Below are positions 32,681-43,054 of a DNA stretch of 64,000 bases, piece by piece. The position numbers and the translations under genes are program-made. The number at the start of each line of letters is the position of its first letter. Positions within the stretch are counted from its first letter, which is position 1. Below the pieces are notes generated by a model that was given only the letters and a program-made list of their open reading frames with translations, was not told where the DNA came from and did not search any database. Source of the stretch: Bathynomus jamesi (Eukaryota; Arthropoda; Malacostraca; Isopoda; Cirolanidae); the NCBI GenBank assembly GCA_023014485.1, contig JAJOZX010001867.1, forward strand, positions 1-64,000, in the 5' to 3' direction.

Positions 32681-35152
32681 CACCGGTCTGCATGAAAATC
32701 GATTTCTTTATTTTGAGTTGTGATTCTGAAGCAGTTCGCTGCGCGAATTAAAAAATGCTACCAGTTTTTTCTATCACCCACAGTTTTAAAGTTATTAGCA
32801 AAACAATTTTGGGGCGTTTTGTAATTTTTTACCTTTTTTATCTTTAATTAATTTCGTTTTTTCATATTTTTCAGATAGATAATTCTAACATTACGTCTTT
32901 AAAATTTTAATAATGGCTTCTAGAGGATGTACCCATAGTCCAGACATATTTTGTTATATTTGTGGTCGGTATGTTGTTGTAAAACAAAGGACAAATGTAA
33001 CGACCTTCATTAAGAGAGCTTATCATGCTTATTTTGGAATTAAATTAGGAGATCAAGACAAAAGTTGGGCTCCAACAAGGTTTGTCTTACGTGTGTTGCG
33101 GCACTAAGGAATTGGAGCAAAGGTAAAAAGAAAAGTTTGCCATTTGGGATCCCTATGGTATGGCGCGAGCCTAGAAACCATACCGACGACTGCTACTTCT
33201 GTTCTTGCAATGTTAAAGGTTATAATGCAAAGAATAAAGAGAGTCTTCAATACCCAAGTCTTCCATCTGCAATAAGGCCGGTACCCCATGGTCCAGAAGT
33301 TCCTATTCCCCACCCACCCGAGAGTCTGGATCAATACAGTTCAGATTCTGATTCAGCTCCAAATCCAGACAATGATGATGTTTATGAACAGCCAACAGCT
33401 GACCGACATCCTCCTAAACCATTAACCCAAGCCGAACTAAATGACTTAGTCAGGGATTTGAATCTGCCTAAGGACTCTGCAGAACTTTTGGGGTCTAGAT
33501 TGCAGGAGAACAATTTATTGGCATCCGACACATACTTCGCTTGGTACAGAAATCGTGAGAAAGACTTCGTGCCTTTTTTCGAAGAAGATGGTCCCTTGGT
33601 ATTTTGCAAGGACATCACAGGATTAGTGTGCAAGCTAGGCATCGAATACCAAACCAGTGACTGGAGGTTGTTTATAGATTCCTCTAAAACCAGTCTAAAA
33701 GGAGTGTTACTGCACAACGGTAACAAATATGCATCAATCCCAGTGGCCCTTTCTACTCATTTAAAAGAGACCTATGATAACATGAAACTGCTTCTGGAAA
33801 AAATTCAGTATCAAAATCACAGATGGATATTGTTTGGGGATCTCAAAGTCCTTTGCATGTTACATGGGCAGCAATCAGGATACACTAAGATGCCATGTTT
33901 CATCTGCGAATGGGATAGTCGAACACGTGACCAGCACTGGAAGAAGAAAACTTGGCCTCCTAGAGAGAATCTTACCCCAGGATCAAAGAACATTTTACAT
34001 GAACATCTAGTTGAACCAAATAAAATCCTCCTACCACCCTTGCACATTAAGTTAGGCTTGATGAAGCAGTATGTCAAAGCATTGAATAGAGAAGGTGAGT
34101 GTTTCAAGTACATTTGTTCAAAATATCCAAAGATTAGGTACGAGAAAATAAAGGAAGGTGTTTTTATAGGTCCTCAGATTAGAAAGTTATTGACAGACGA
34201 TCATTTCCTGAACACAATGACCAATAAAGAAAAAGAAGCATGGCTTGGTTTCAAAGATGTTGAAAACTTCTTGGGAAACTACAAAAGCCAAAATTATGAA
34301 AGGCTGGTGGAAAATATGCTTAAAAAGTTTTGCGCCTTAGGCTGCAACATGAGCCTGAAAGTTCACTTCTTATTTTCGCATCTTGACCGTTTTCCCGAAA
34401 ATCTCGGAGATGTCAGTGAGGAGCAAGGGGAACGATTTCACCAGGACATCAAAACCATGGAAAGAAGATATCAAGGAAGATGGCATACAAATATGATGGC
34501 GGATTACTGCTGCTGGTGTCTGCAACGAGATCAGCCTAACGCACAGCATAAGAAAACATCAAAGAAGCACCGGTTTAGTCGTCATTAGTCAGATCTACCT
34601 TCGTAGTCTTAAGTCTTTGGAATAAGTCCTGAAATGTTTGCAAGTAAAGAAGGTAAATATATTTTGTTTCTTTCAGTTATTTTTTTATTCTTTCATAAAC
34701 AAGCAATATGCTTGTCCAAAAGCTAGGAGCTATTTAATTCTGCTTTAATTAGGTTTTACTCTTATCACCTAAAGATTTCGTGCTACAAGGGGTGTTGTAC
34801 TACGTACCTCATCTGTCCCCAAATGTTAACCACCCATTGATGGGAGGGGAGAGAGTATTTTGCTGGGAACGGGACTGGTTGTTATATATATTTACCCTAC
34901 ATTATTATGTAAGCGTTACTGTAGTCTATAACAACAAAATTTATGGTTTAGCATGTGCAATCCAATGTTGGTCTCGATAAGATGGTTCACATTTGGGGAT
35001 AAATGGGGGATTTATGACAAACCCTGTAGTAAGAAAACCATACGTGATAGGGAAACACTAACTATATTTTTGAGATCAGCGCACTCAAATTATATAGAAT
35101 CACCAACTAGTTTGTAAAAATCGATCGACAAGTTTTCAAATGTGTACTGGTG
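32681..35152 (+). mobile_element. CACC-terminal DNA transposon, complete copy (CMC/Chapaev-like)
   Basis: The 2,472-bp element starts CACCGGTCTGCATGAAAATC and ends ...ATGTGTACTGGTG, giving short imperfect inverted ends CACC(G/A)GT, with GATCGATTTTTAC-like sub-terminal similarity. TAA flanks it on both sides (32,678-32,680 and 35,153-35,155), and the empty site is intact at 19,043-19,057. CAC-type ends and a 3-bp duplication fit the CMC group (CACTA, Mirage, Chapaev). The fourth base departs from the CMCWR end motif described for that group, so the assignment is tentative. Confidence 0.8.
32913..34588 (+). pseudogene. Putative CMC/Chapaev-like transposase, one frameshift
   Basis: The N-terminal frame (32,913-33,104) has a zinc-binding-like start (CTHSPDIFCYICG) up to KSWAP. 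A single-base loss near 33,078 moves the protein to the frame open until 34,588 (KVCLTC, then CYFCSC). Candidate catalytic residues, numbered from 33,065: D205 in LFIDSSKTSLKG, D259 in ILFGDLKVLCM, a CFIC pair (278, 281) followed by WDSRTRDQHW, H327 in PPLHIKLGLMK, and E456 in EEQGERFHQD. A CxxC and an H between the second D and the E are described for CMC transposases. The protein resembles a widespread uncharacterised invertebrate family; function is inferred. Confidence 0.7.
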
Positions 35153-35677
35153 TAATCTGCCATGTTTAATGTACACGTTGCTTCATCTGATATTAGTTAC
35201 ATTAAACAGACTCAGCCTTAACTTGAAACCAACACAAGAAAAGAACGAGAATGAGAGAGAAGTAAAGGTAAAAGAAACATCACATAAAGAACAAAAGGGG
35301 AACAATAACTGAAATAACAAAGAACACAAGAGAAACTCCGATATACAGACGTCATCAACTAATAACGAAATGAATCCAACATCAAGATAAAAAATCCTGA
35401 GTAAAAAATCAACGAAACGATATGCGGGTATTAAGCACGAGATAAATTGTCAAACAAAGGACAACGGACAACGTCTTTGCCATATTTTCTTTGCAAATAT
35501 CAGTCGTTACGACATTCTTTGGATATCGAAGTCGAACACGAAATATAAATACACTTATTTACAAAATTATTTAATATTTTGTGTGTCATCTTACGCTTGA
35601 AGAATTTAAATTTTTTGAAGTAGTTGGCTGTTTATTGATTAGAGATTGTTGGCAATTCTGAATTATAGAATTTTCGA
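35153..35677. other. Backbone segment with no gene (unit 3)
   Basis: Counterpart of 360-882. No coding frame. Confidence 0.65.
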
Positions 35678-35841
35678 AGCAAGTGTAGTTTACGTCCCCC
35701 TGTGGTGCCTAGTGTAGTTTACGTTCCCTACATTATCCTAGTGTAGTTTACGTTCCCCAACTTTGTCCGCATATACCTAATCAAATAAAACGTTAAAACT
35801 AACGAAAATATTACGACTTAACCTAACCAATCGTCAATATA

Positions 35842-35883
<42 letters not shown>

Positions 35884-36050
35884 CGATTGGTTAGGTTAAA
35901 TCATAATATTTTTGTTAGTTTTAACATTTTATTTGATGGATTCATTTAAAAAATGTCTCCTAAAGATCCTACTGCAGTTTACTTCCCCAACTTTGATCTA
36001 GTGTAGTTTGTGTCCCCTTTTGCGGAAGGAGAACGTAAACTACACTTGCT
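35678..36050. mobile_element. Foldback element, AGCAAGTGTAGTTTACG ends (unit 3)
   Basis: Counterpart of 883-1320. It keeps an extra piece of the right arm (AACTTTGATCTAGTGTAGTTT near 35,989) that units 1 and 2 have lost, so this may be nearest to the original form. Confidence 0.82.
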
Positions 36051-36452
36051 CCTAATTTTCTCTTTGAATCTTCATGGAAGACGGATGACTGTACATGAGT
36101 GTACAAGCCATAGTAAGCAATGGGTTGTTGTGGTAAAGAATTGTCTACAGATCTTAAGAAATCTGTTGGACTATTTTATTTATTTATGTGAACTATTTAT
36201 AAATAAATAAAAAAATAAAAATAAAATAAAAATCGTGTGTGGCTTCAGAAATTATGGAAATACACCAAGAAATCTGAAAAAGCTAAACTTGACTCGAAAT
36301 TCTTGTTATTATTTTTAATGATTCACTGATGAGATTAATTCTCAAAATGTTTGAAATACTGTATATAAACCTCATGTCTATCGTCTCTTGGCTTTTTTTA
36401 TTTATAATTCTTCTTCGATTTCCGAAATTTATATATTATATATATATATATG
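36051..36452. other. Backbone segment ending in (TA)n (unit 3)
   Basis: Counterpart of 1321-1725 up to the (TA)n tract near 36,433-36,451. The palindrome found next in units 1 and 2 is replaced here by the tRNA-Thr-like cluster. Confidence 0.65.
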
Positions 36453-36526
36453 TATAGAAACGACGTAAGTATAGAGGAGCGTTCTGCACACGAGGAAGAG
36501 AAATAACGAACAAATGAAAAATGAGG

Positions 36527-36598
36527 TGAACCGCCCGGGAATCGAACCCAGGGCCTTCCGATTACCGGTCGGATGCGCTACCATTACACCACGGACCT
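36527..36598 (-). pseudogene. tRNA-like core, GGT anticodon position (copy 1)
   Basis: A 72-nt cloverleaf with D-arm GTGT/GCGC, a perfect anticodon stem TCCGA/TCGGA around CCGGTAA, T-arm CTGGG/CCCGG and B box GGTTCGATTCC. The anticodon position reads GGT (Thr-like). Position 33 is C. The acceptor strands AGGTCCG and GCGGTTC pair poorly; position 73 is A. Not a standard functional tRNA. Confidence 0.7.
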
Positions 36599-36790
36599 CG
36601 ATCAGTCATAAGTCGAAATTCTCCTACATAGGCAGAAACCAATGCCCTGAGAGGGCACCCTCGCAAATCGTGAATATGACATTTAACTGCAATGACCACG
36701 CAGTATATTAATGAATAGAAACGACGTAAGTATAGAGGAGCGTTCTGCACACGAGGAAAGAGAAAATAACGAACAAATGAAAAAATGAGG

Positions 36791-36861
36791 TGAACCGCCC
36801 GGGAATCGAACCCAGGGCCTTCCGATTACCGGTCGGATGCGCTACATTACACCACGGACCT
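36791..36861 (-). pseudogene. tRNA-like core, GGT anticodon position (copy 2)
   Basis: As copy 1 with one base missing in the D region (GCGCTACATTAC on the plus strand). Confidence 0.65.
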
Positions 36862-37092
36862 CGATCAGTCATAAGTCGAAATTCTCCTACATATGGCAGA
36901 AACCTCATTTTTCATTTGTTCGTTATTTCTCTTCCTCGTGTGCAGAACGCTCCTCTATACTTACGTCGTTTCTATACATAATATGCTGCGTGGTCATTGC
37001 AGGTAAATGTACATATTCACGATTTGCGAGGGTGCCCTCTCAGGGCATTGGTTTCTGCCCTATGTAGGAGAATTTCGACTTATGACTGATCG

Positions 37093-37164
37093 AGGTCCGT
37101 GGTGTAATGGTAGCGCATCCGACCGGTAATCGGAAGGCCCTGGGTTCGATTCCCGGGCGGTTCA
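37093..37164 (+). pseudogene. tRNA-like core, GGT anticodon position (copy 3)
   Basis: Plus-strand copy, identical in its boxes to copy 1. It faces copies 1 and 2, so transcripts could pair over the whole flank. Followed by the CTCATTTTTCATTTGTTCG tail module. Confidence 0.7.
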
Positions 37165-37265
37165 CCTCATTTTTCATTTGTTCGTTATTTCTCTTCCTCG
37201 TGTGCAGAACGCTCCTCTATACTTACGTCGTTTCTATACATTAATATACTGCGTGGTCATTGCAG

Positions 37266-37562
37266 TTAAATGAATATATATATATATATATATATAGATA
37301 TATATTATTTAAATTAGTTACCGACACTATAAAAGCAAAATAATTTCTTATAAATTTTTATTAAAAATTTCATATATTTTCTGGTATATAAATACATTTT
37401 TCATGTTTTTCTTTCTAAATTACATTACTTAATATCTTTAATTTGGGTATTAGTAAAGAACAAATAAGGCTTTCAATTTAACCACATATATAACAAAAGG
37501 AAATTTGAAGAGAATCATCATCTGAAAAAGATGATGGTTTTCATTATTGAAATTATTATTAA
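37266..37562. other. (TA)n tract and backbone segment (unit 3)
   Basis: Counterpart of 2,590-2,860 in unit 1. No coding frame. Confidence 0.6.
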
Positions 37563-38180
37563 AGTGTGTAGTTTTGTTGTTGTTTAGCCGATCAGCCCAC
37601 CCTGATCGAGCAAGTCGCGGCACGCAGGTAACCGATCGCTCTCTCCGGAGTGGACCAGAGTTCAGCGCACTAGTGATGTTGTCTTGTGTTCGTTGTTGTG
37701 CTAGAGCGGTACAGTCCGTCATAATGTGTTCAATTGTTTGTGGTGTGTCTTGGCACAGTGGCAGGTGTCGTCTATGGAGTTCTAGTCTGTGTTTATATGT
37801 CCGTAAGTTTGGGTGATGTCCACATCGGAATCGTGCTAAGTTAACTCGATCCGATCTGCTCAGGCTGATCTCTACCTGTTAATGGGTGGCGGCTTCGCAC
37901 CTAGGACGCATTCGGACCGAGTCGTGTCAGTGCTTTGTGGGTTAGATGTGTGTGTATGTGTTTTCTGTACTGTGATGTCTGTGGGGCGTGGTATGGAATG
38001 GAGTATTTTCGTTATAATATCTCTCTGGTGTTTACCCTTAATGGTGCGAGGTGTTGGTGCATGATTGTACATGTAGTGGCAAGGGTGTTGTGGGTTAGTT
38101 GTCGCTGCTGCATGAATTGTGTTCCCCTCATGTCTAAATGTTCCCTAACTTTTAGTATTTTTGTTTCTGTGTGCCGGTTT

Positions 38181-39250
38181 CTATTGGTGTGTTTGAGTGC
38201 ATCCTGTAATGATACGAAGTGCGTTGTTTTGTATTGTTTGTAAGGTGTTTATGTGTGTGGTTTGAGATAATGGTGCCCAGCATGGGCTAGCATAGTCCAT
38301 AACTGAGCGAATATATTGTTTGTATATGAGTGATGTTGTTTCCTGCTGGTGTCCAAAGTTTGTGCCTGTTAGTACCCTAAGCGTGTTAAGTCTTTGACGT
38401 ACATTTGGTTTTAATGTCCTGAATGTGGTTTGCAAAGATAATGATGTGTTGTATTGACACCAAGTATTTTGGTTCTGTGAGTGTGTGGATGTTGATGTTG
38501 TTTAGTGTAAGCTGTGGAATTACCTGGTGTTCTTTTGTGTTGCTTGTAAGCAAGGTGATGGTTGATTTTGTGGGCGCTACTTTGAGTCTATTGTGTGTGA
38601 GCCAGTCTTGTATACTGTTTATGTATGTTTGTAGGTTATTTGTAGCGGTGGTCGATGTTGTTGTGGGTGGATGTTAGAGTGATATCATCTGCATATGATA
38701 AGGTAAGCTTGTTATCTATGGGTGTTGGAATGTCATGCATGTATAAGTTTAAGAGTGTTGGTGAGAGAACAGAGCCTTGAGGGACCCCGTTCGGAAAAGC
38801 TTGTTTTTGGATGACTTGCCATTAAATGTGACATGTGAATATCTTCCTGAGAGATAGTTGCTCAGCCACCTTTTGGTGTTATTGTGCATGTTGTGTTGAG
38901 TATTTGTTTATGAGAGGGAAGGCGTGGGATAGCACAAATGCTTTACTAATGTCTATTGTTGCTAATAGTGTACGTGAGCTGGTCTTCTGGAGTTGATGCC
39001 ATCCATGATGTGCTGCGTGGGTTAGTGAGTAATGTCGTGGTTGAGTGGTGAGGTCTGAATCCATGTTGAGTAGGCGATAGTGTATGTGTGGGTTGGTGAT
39101 TTGTAAGATTAGTCTTTCTGTTACTTTGGAAGGTGTGCATAGTAAAGTAATGGGTCTATAGGAAGCTGGTTCTGTTGGATTTTTTGTTGGTTTGAGTGTG
39201 TAATAATTTTACCTTGTTTCCATATGTCAGGAATAATACAGTGTTGGTAT
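38181..39250 (-). pseudogene. Non-LTR reverse transcriptase, frame-broken
   Basis: Reverse transcriptase motifs lie in several frames: QHGFRPHHSTTTLLT near 39,080, LATIDISKAF near 38,950, VPQGSVLSPTLLNLYMHDI near 38,770 and YADDITL (catalytic Asp pair) near 38,695. The C-terminal part at 38,435-38,181 reads NTLRVLTGTNFGH and YIRSVMDYASPCWAPLSQ. Several frameshifts separate these blocks, so this copy is inactive. Confidence 0.82.
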
Positions 39251-39692
39251 GAATATTGCTGATATTGTGAGAGCTAGTATTCCTTGTGGCCCAAGTGTTT
39301 AAGGTGTATGTTAGATATGTTGTCTGGTCCAGTAGCCTTCGAATTCTTAATGTTTTTGATGATCTTGGTGGTCTGGTCTGTATTGAAGGGTGTAATGGTC
39401 ATGTCGAGTCTGTAGGTTTCTTGTGTCTGGCTGTTTATCTGTCTGCATGTTCTGGTTGTTGTCTCTGTTTAAGTGACTTATCTTTGCGTAGTGATTAACT
39501 AGAATGTTAGCTTGTTGTGTTGTATGTTGGGATATTATTTTGGATGCGACAGATAGCCGCTGTGAGGTGTGAATGCCGCTGTTAGAGGGTAATGCTGTTA
39601 TAGTCTTGTATAGCCTGTATGTATCTGTGGAGTGGTTTAGTGTTGTTATGAATTCCCTGAATGTTTCTGTTTGTTTTCTTTGAGTTAGTTGT

Positions 39693-40943
39693 TTATTTCT
39701 GTGTTGAGCTGTTGTATCTGCTGTTTTTATGGCTTCTGTGTGTGTGTTTGTGGTTATATTTGAGGTTGTTACGTTGCCTTATGAGGTGGGCTATTTCTCT
39801 AGTGTAATTTGGGTTGTATTTCCTAATGTTGCCCTTGGGTATGTATTTGTTTGCATTATTGATAATCTGATTAAATGTCTTGAGTGTTGTATCGATGTTT
39901 ATGATGGGTGTGCTGTTTAATGTGGTGAATTGTTCCTCAGTCTGTATTTTGAACTGTTCCCAATCAGCTTTCTTGTAATTTCTGTAAGTGTGCCTAAGGC
40001 TGTTGGGGCAGAGTGTAGAATGTGTTGTAATGATGATGGGCAGGTGGTCTGATGACAGTTGTTTTTCTGTTCTCCATTGTGTATGTGTTGCTAGTGAGGG
40101 GGAACAGAACGTTATGTCTGGGGAGGAGTTTGAGTATCCTGCTTGATGTGGTATGTGTGTATGTTCTTCTGTATTGTTAAGAATGAAGAGGCTGTTTAGT
40201 TGTGTGGCTATGTTGGCGCCTCTGGTGTTGTTTTGGTTGTGCAGGTACCAACTAGTGTCTTTGGCGTTGAAGTCTCCTCCTAAGATGACATTAGTGAGAG
40301 AGGCAAGATTGTGTAACTGTGGATTGTAATTGGCTGGCACCTGAGGTGAACTATCTGGTGGGATGTAAATGTTGATTAGTGTGGTGTTGTGTTTTGCGCG
40401 TGTTTTAATGTTAACTGCCTGTATTTCTATCGTGTTATCTGCTTGGATTGTGTTTGTAATGTTTTGGGTAGCATCAGTGTAGCTAATGCTTTTACGTATG
40501 TAAGTGATGAGTCCACCCCCGTTACCCCCAGTACGATCTTGACGGATCGCCGTGAAGTCAGGGATGGTGGGTGTTTTGTGTGTGCGTTTTAGTTTTGTTT
40601 CTTGTATAAGTGCTATGTGAATGTTTTGTTTGTGTACGAATTCCCTAAGCTGCATGATTTTTTGTGTGAGGCGATCTACGTTGTACTGTAATATGTTAAT
40701 ATTATACTTCTGTATGTGTCTCATGGTGCTATTGTGTCTATGTCTTTGTGTATGGTGACATGTGTAAGTTGTAGTGGGGCCTGGATTAGTCTTAATGTCG
40801 CCAGAGAGTAAGAGTAGTTCGGGGAGCACGCAATTGTTCCCTGTAATTGAAAAAATAGCACGCTGAGAATAGGTCCGGCCCCGGGAGCCGATCGGCACTC
40901 TGACCGTGCCACGCAACAGGCCGTCGACTGCCAGTCTAGCCAA
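39693..40943 (-). CDS. Non-LTR pol N-terminal part: 2A-like peptide and AP endonuclease
   Basis: 416 codons. Residues 43-56 read LLLLSGDIKTNPGP, a 2A-like ribosome-skipping motif (the usual form has E where K51 stands). The endonuclease domain follows: NILQYNVDRL, ALIQETKL, INIYIPPDSS, VILGGDFNAKD and QLSSDHLPI, the conserved Asn, Glu, Asp/Asn and final Asp-His positions of APE-type nucleases that nick target DNA for reverse transcription. After about residue 330 a linker rich in Asn and His leads toward the reverse transcriptase, but the frame ends at 39,693. ATG at 40,943 is the first in frame. Confidence 0.85.
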   Translation of the reverse strand: MARLAVDGLLRGTVRVPIGSRGRTYSQRAIFSITGNNCVLPELLLLSGDIKTNPGPTTTYTCHHTQRHRHNSTMRHIQKYNINILQYNVDRLTQKIMQLREFVHKQNIHIALIQETKLKRTHKTPTIPDFTAIRQDRTGGNGGGLITYIRKSISYTDATQNITNTIQADNTIEIQAVNIKTRAKHNTTLINIYIPPDSSPQVPANYNPQLHNLASLTNVILGGDFNAKDTSWYLHNQNNTRGANIATQLNSLFILNNTEEHTHIPHQAGYSNSSPDITFCSPSLATHTQWRTEKQLSSDHLPIIITTHSTLCPNSLRHTYRNYKKADWEQFKIQTEEQFTTLNSTPIINIDTTLKTFNQIINNANKYIPKGNIRKYNPNYTREIAHLIRQRNNLKYNHKHTHRSHKNSRYNSSTQK

Positions 40944-41115
40944 CCGTAGACAGCCCGCTGCACGGAGATTTGAGGAAGTTTGGCCACCAGCGCGTTGATG
41001 TTTTGGTTTGACGTCGCTTCTTCGCGTTGACGTGTCCTGCGCTGGAGGATGCAGCCACTGTGCAAAACAGTAGTTTAACAGGTCCCAAATTATGTTTTTC
41101 TTGGATTCTTTAACT

Positions 41116-42048
41116 CAGGGTTTCTCAACGGGGACGAAAATTTATTTAGGCAACGATTAAAATTAAATTATTTTCGAACTGCTCATCAATGGTTCTGAAA
41201 CACTATTCGGAGCAGTGTTGCCATTTCTGCAGATTTATTTGTGCATCTACAGATTTTATGCTTATTTTCAGATTTTTCCTCCAAAATGGGCGAAATCTAC
41301 AGATTTCTAAAATTTATGATTTTTTTGTGCTTCTTTTCAGATTTTCCTTCAAAATGGGCAAAATTTGCCGATTTCTAAGATTGAGGTTTTTTTTTACTAA
41401 CCACTACGGACTACACTGGATATTACAGTAATATTACTGAGTTTCTCCAAGAGAACCAACAAATTATTTTCGTGCGCCACCTGTCAGTAGAGAGTGGCAA
41501 CATAACAAACACGCCACACTCAGCTGACTGTGCGTCGGTTCTTACTAAGTCATCAACAAAACACACTGCTAAAGAAAGCAAAGGGTGGAATCTACAGTAC
41601 AGATAAATAGCCCTGTTGTTGTTAATGATAATGTTCATTCCATAATTCCAGTACAGCACAAAATTATGTATTTTATTGAATTCCTTTCTCCATTTTGTAT
41701 ATATGCATCCTTATTTTGTTGCTGTATACTTATTCTTTCTATTTGCTGCTTTTTGTCTAGACTCTAGATCATTCTTAAACTGGCCTATAGACGTAGCTTG
41801 AATAGTATTCTAGTTTAAAATATTCAGTTTATCTACCTTTCATTCACTAAATTTTGTTTAATTGACCATTTTTGTATTTCTGTTTGGAATTATGATTATT
41901 ATTGTATATGTTACTTACAAAAATAAACTTTAAAATCAAATGGTAGTTTACAGATTTTGTCTACGGATATTTTTATTGAAACTACAGATTTCTACAGATA
42001 TTTTGACACCAATTTTCAGATTTTCATTATTTTTGGATGGCAACGCTG
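41116..42048. mobile_element. Left fragment of the ZBED-type hAT with nested MITE (unit 3)
   Basis: CAGGGTTTCTCAACGGGG (41,116) and the following 95 bp match the left end of the hAT at 2915. The nested GTTGCCAT MITE (41,213-42,048) follows with the same left target sequence ATTCGGAG, but its right flank is backbone (TTTGATGAAATGCTG), so the rest of the hAT, including the transposase, has been deleted. The backbone after the junction repeats part of the backbone before it. Confidence 0.85.
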
Positions 42049-42506
42049 TTTGATGAAATGCTGTAGTTTAAAAGTCCTAAATTATGTTTTTTTTGGCTTC
42101 TTTAACTAAGTATATTTTTTTGTATTCGGCGCTGTTGTCTGAAAATCATGGATCATCAGACCACATGGTATAAGAGTGCATTAAAATTATCAAAGCTGTT
42201 ATGAAAAAGATGTGTTTATTGGTCTCTGTCGTTCATCAGTTATTTTTTCTTTGTAATTTAGAACTGCACTGCTGCAATGGATGCACAATAAAAAAAAAGC
42301 GTGGCCGGACAGTTTGCCTACGGACAGTTTGCCTACTGGACAGTTTGCCTACTGGACAGTTTGCCTACTGGACAGTTTGCCTACTGGACATTATGCCTAT
42401 GGACACCATGCCTATGTGGTATATTTATCCTTAACTTATTTAACTTCAGATTCATGCAAAAGAATTAATTCAGAATTAAAATGTGTTGTTGCCCTTAATA
42501 GCATAA

Positions 42507-42650
42507 ATGTCTGAAAATATATCAAGTAAGAAAGGGAAACAGAAGTTTTCACATAATGGATATTTGTATGTGTTTGATAAATGTAGCAAGCGTGACCCTT
42601 CGTTACTTTTTTGGCGGTGCGAGCAAAAGAGTCAGTGTATTATAAGGTGT
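42507..42650 (+). CDS. FLYWCH-type zinc finger (left arm)
   Basis: Starts MSENISSKKGKQKFSHNGYL. The pattern FSHNGYLYVFDKC then LLFWRCEQKSQCIIRC carries the Phe, Tyr, Trp-x-Cys and Cys positions of FLYWCH DNA-binding fingers; the closing histidine is not evident and the frame runs into the palindrome centre (stop at 42,701). About 50 residues belong to the finger. FLYWCH domains are known in MULE transposases, which fits a MULE-derived foldback. Confidence 0.7.
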
Positions 42651-42904
42651 ATATATAATATGGGTACTTTTCCGTTATCTGCCCCATTGACGATTGGTTA
42701 GGTTCAGTCATGATATTTTCATTAAAACTATCAAAAATATCACAACTTAACCTAACCAATCGTCACTGCCCGGTTAGGTCAACTGTACGCCCTTGACGAT
42801 TGGTTAGGTTAAGTCGTGATATTTTCGTTAGTTTTAACGAAAATATCACGACTTAACCTAACCAATCGTCAAGGGGGCAGATAACGGAAAAGTACCCATA
42901 TTAT

Positions 42905-43054
42905 ATATACACACCTTATAATACACTGACTCTTTTGCTCGCACCGCCAAAAAAGTAACGAAGGGTCGCGCTTGCTACATTTATCAAACACATACAAATA
43001 TCCATTATGTGAAAACTTCTGTTTCCCTTTCTTACTTGATATATTTTCAGACAT
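42905..43054 (-). CDS. FLYWCH-type zinc finger (right arm)
   Basis: Near-identical to the left-arm copy and read in the opposite direction. Differences in the shared region are few, so the arms are young or kept alike by conversion. The frame continues to 42,869 in the centre. Confidence 0.7.

Larger units (their letters stand above)
19050..35152 (+). repeat. Tandem unit 2
   Basis: About 16.1 kb, the shortest and least interrupted unit. It shares the backbone with units 1 and 3. Unlike unit 1 it has CR1-like and LINE-ORF1 blocks between the mariner-like element and the right border, and a complete CACC-terminal transposon at its end. Confidence 0.9.
36453..37265. mobile_element. Palindromic cluster of tRNA-like elements
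   Basis: Three tRNA-like cores share one flank module (ACGACGTAAGTATAGAGGAG ... AATGAGGTGAACCGCC). Two are in minus orientation (36,453-36,719 and 36,717-36,900) and one in plus (about 36,975-37,265). Upstream of each core in transcription sense lies a head with GTGCCCTCTCAGGGCATTGG. The outer boundaries are (TA)n. The middle copy is cut and joined to an inverted flank. The flank resembles that of the 7034-7280 family in order and in ACGAACAAATGAAAAATGAG, so the two are related subfamilies. Confidence 0.8.
37563..41075 (-). mobile_element. Non-LTR retrotransposon (jockey superfamily), minus strand
   Basis: The element reads right to left: a 5-prime region to about 41,075, an endonuclease frame (40,943-39,693), reverse transcriptase motifs (about 39,250-38,180) and a 3-prime region ending CTAAACAACAACAAAA near 37,563. 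TAGTTT stands on both sides (near 37,568 and 41,070) and may be part of a target duplication. It lies in the backbone where units 1 and 2 are uninterrupted (near 2,855 and 21,030). Confidence 0.82.

Noticed and set aside
33104..34113. Minus-strand frames opposite the CACC-element transposase
   Set aside because: Shadows of the plus-strand coding sequence with no domains of their own.
42300..42400. CRISPR-like array of 16-bp repeats
   Set aside because: Repeats are directly adjacent without unique spacers and lie in foldback arms of a eukaryotic element.
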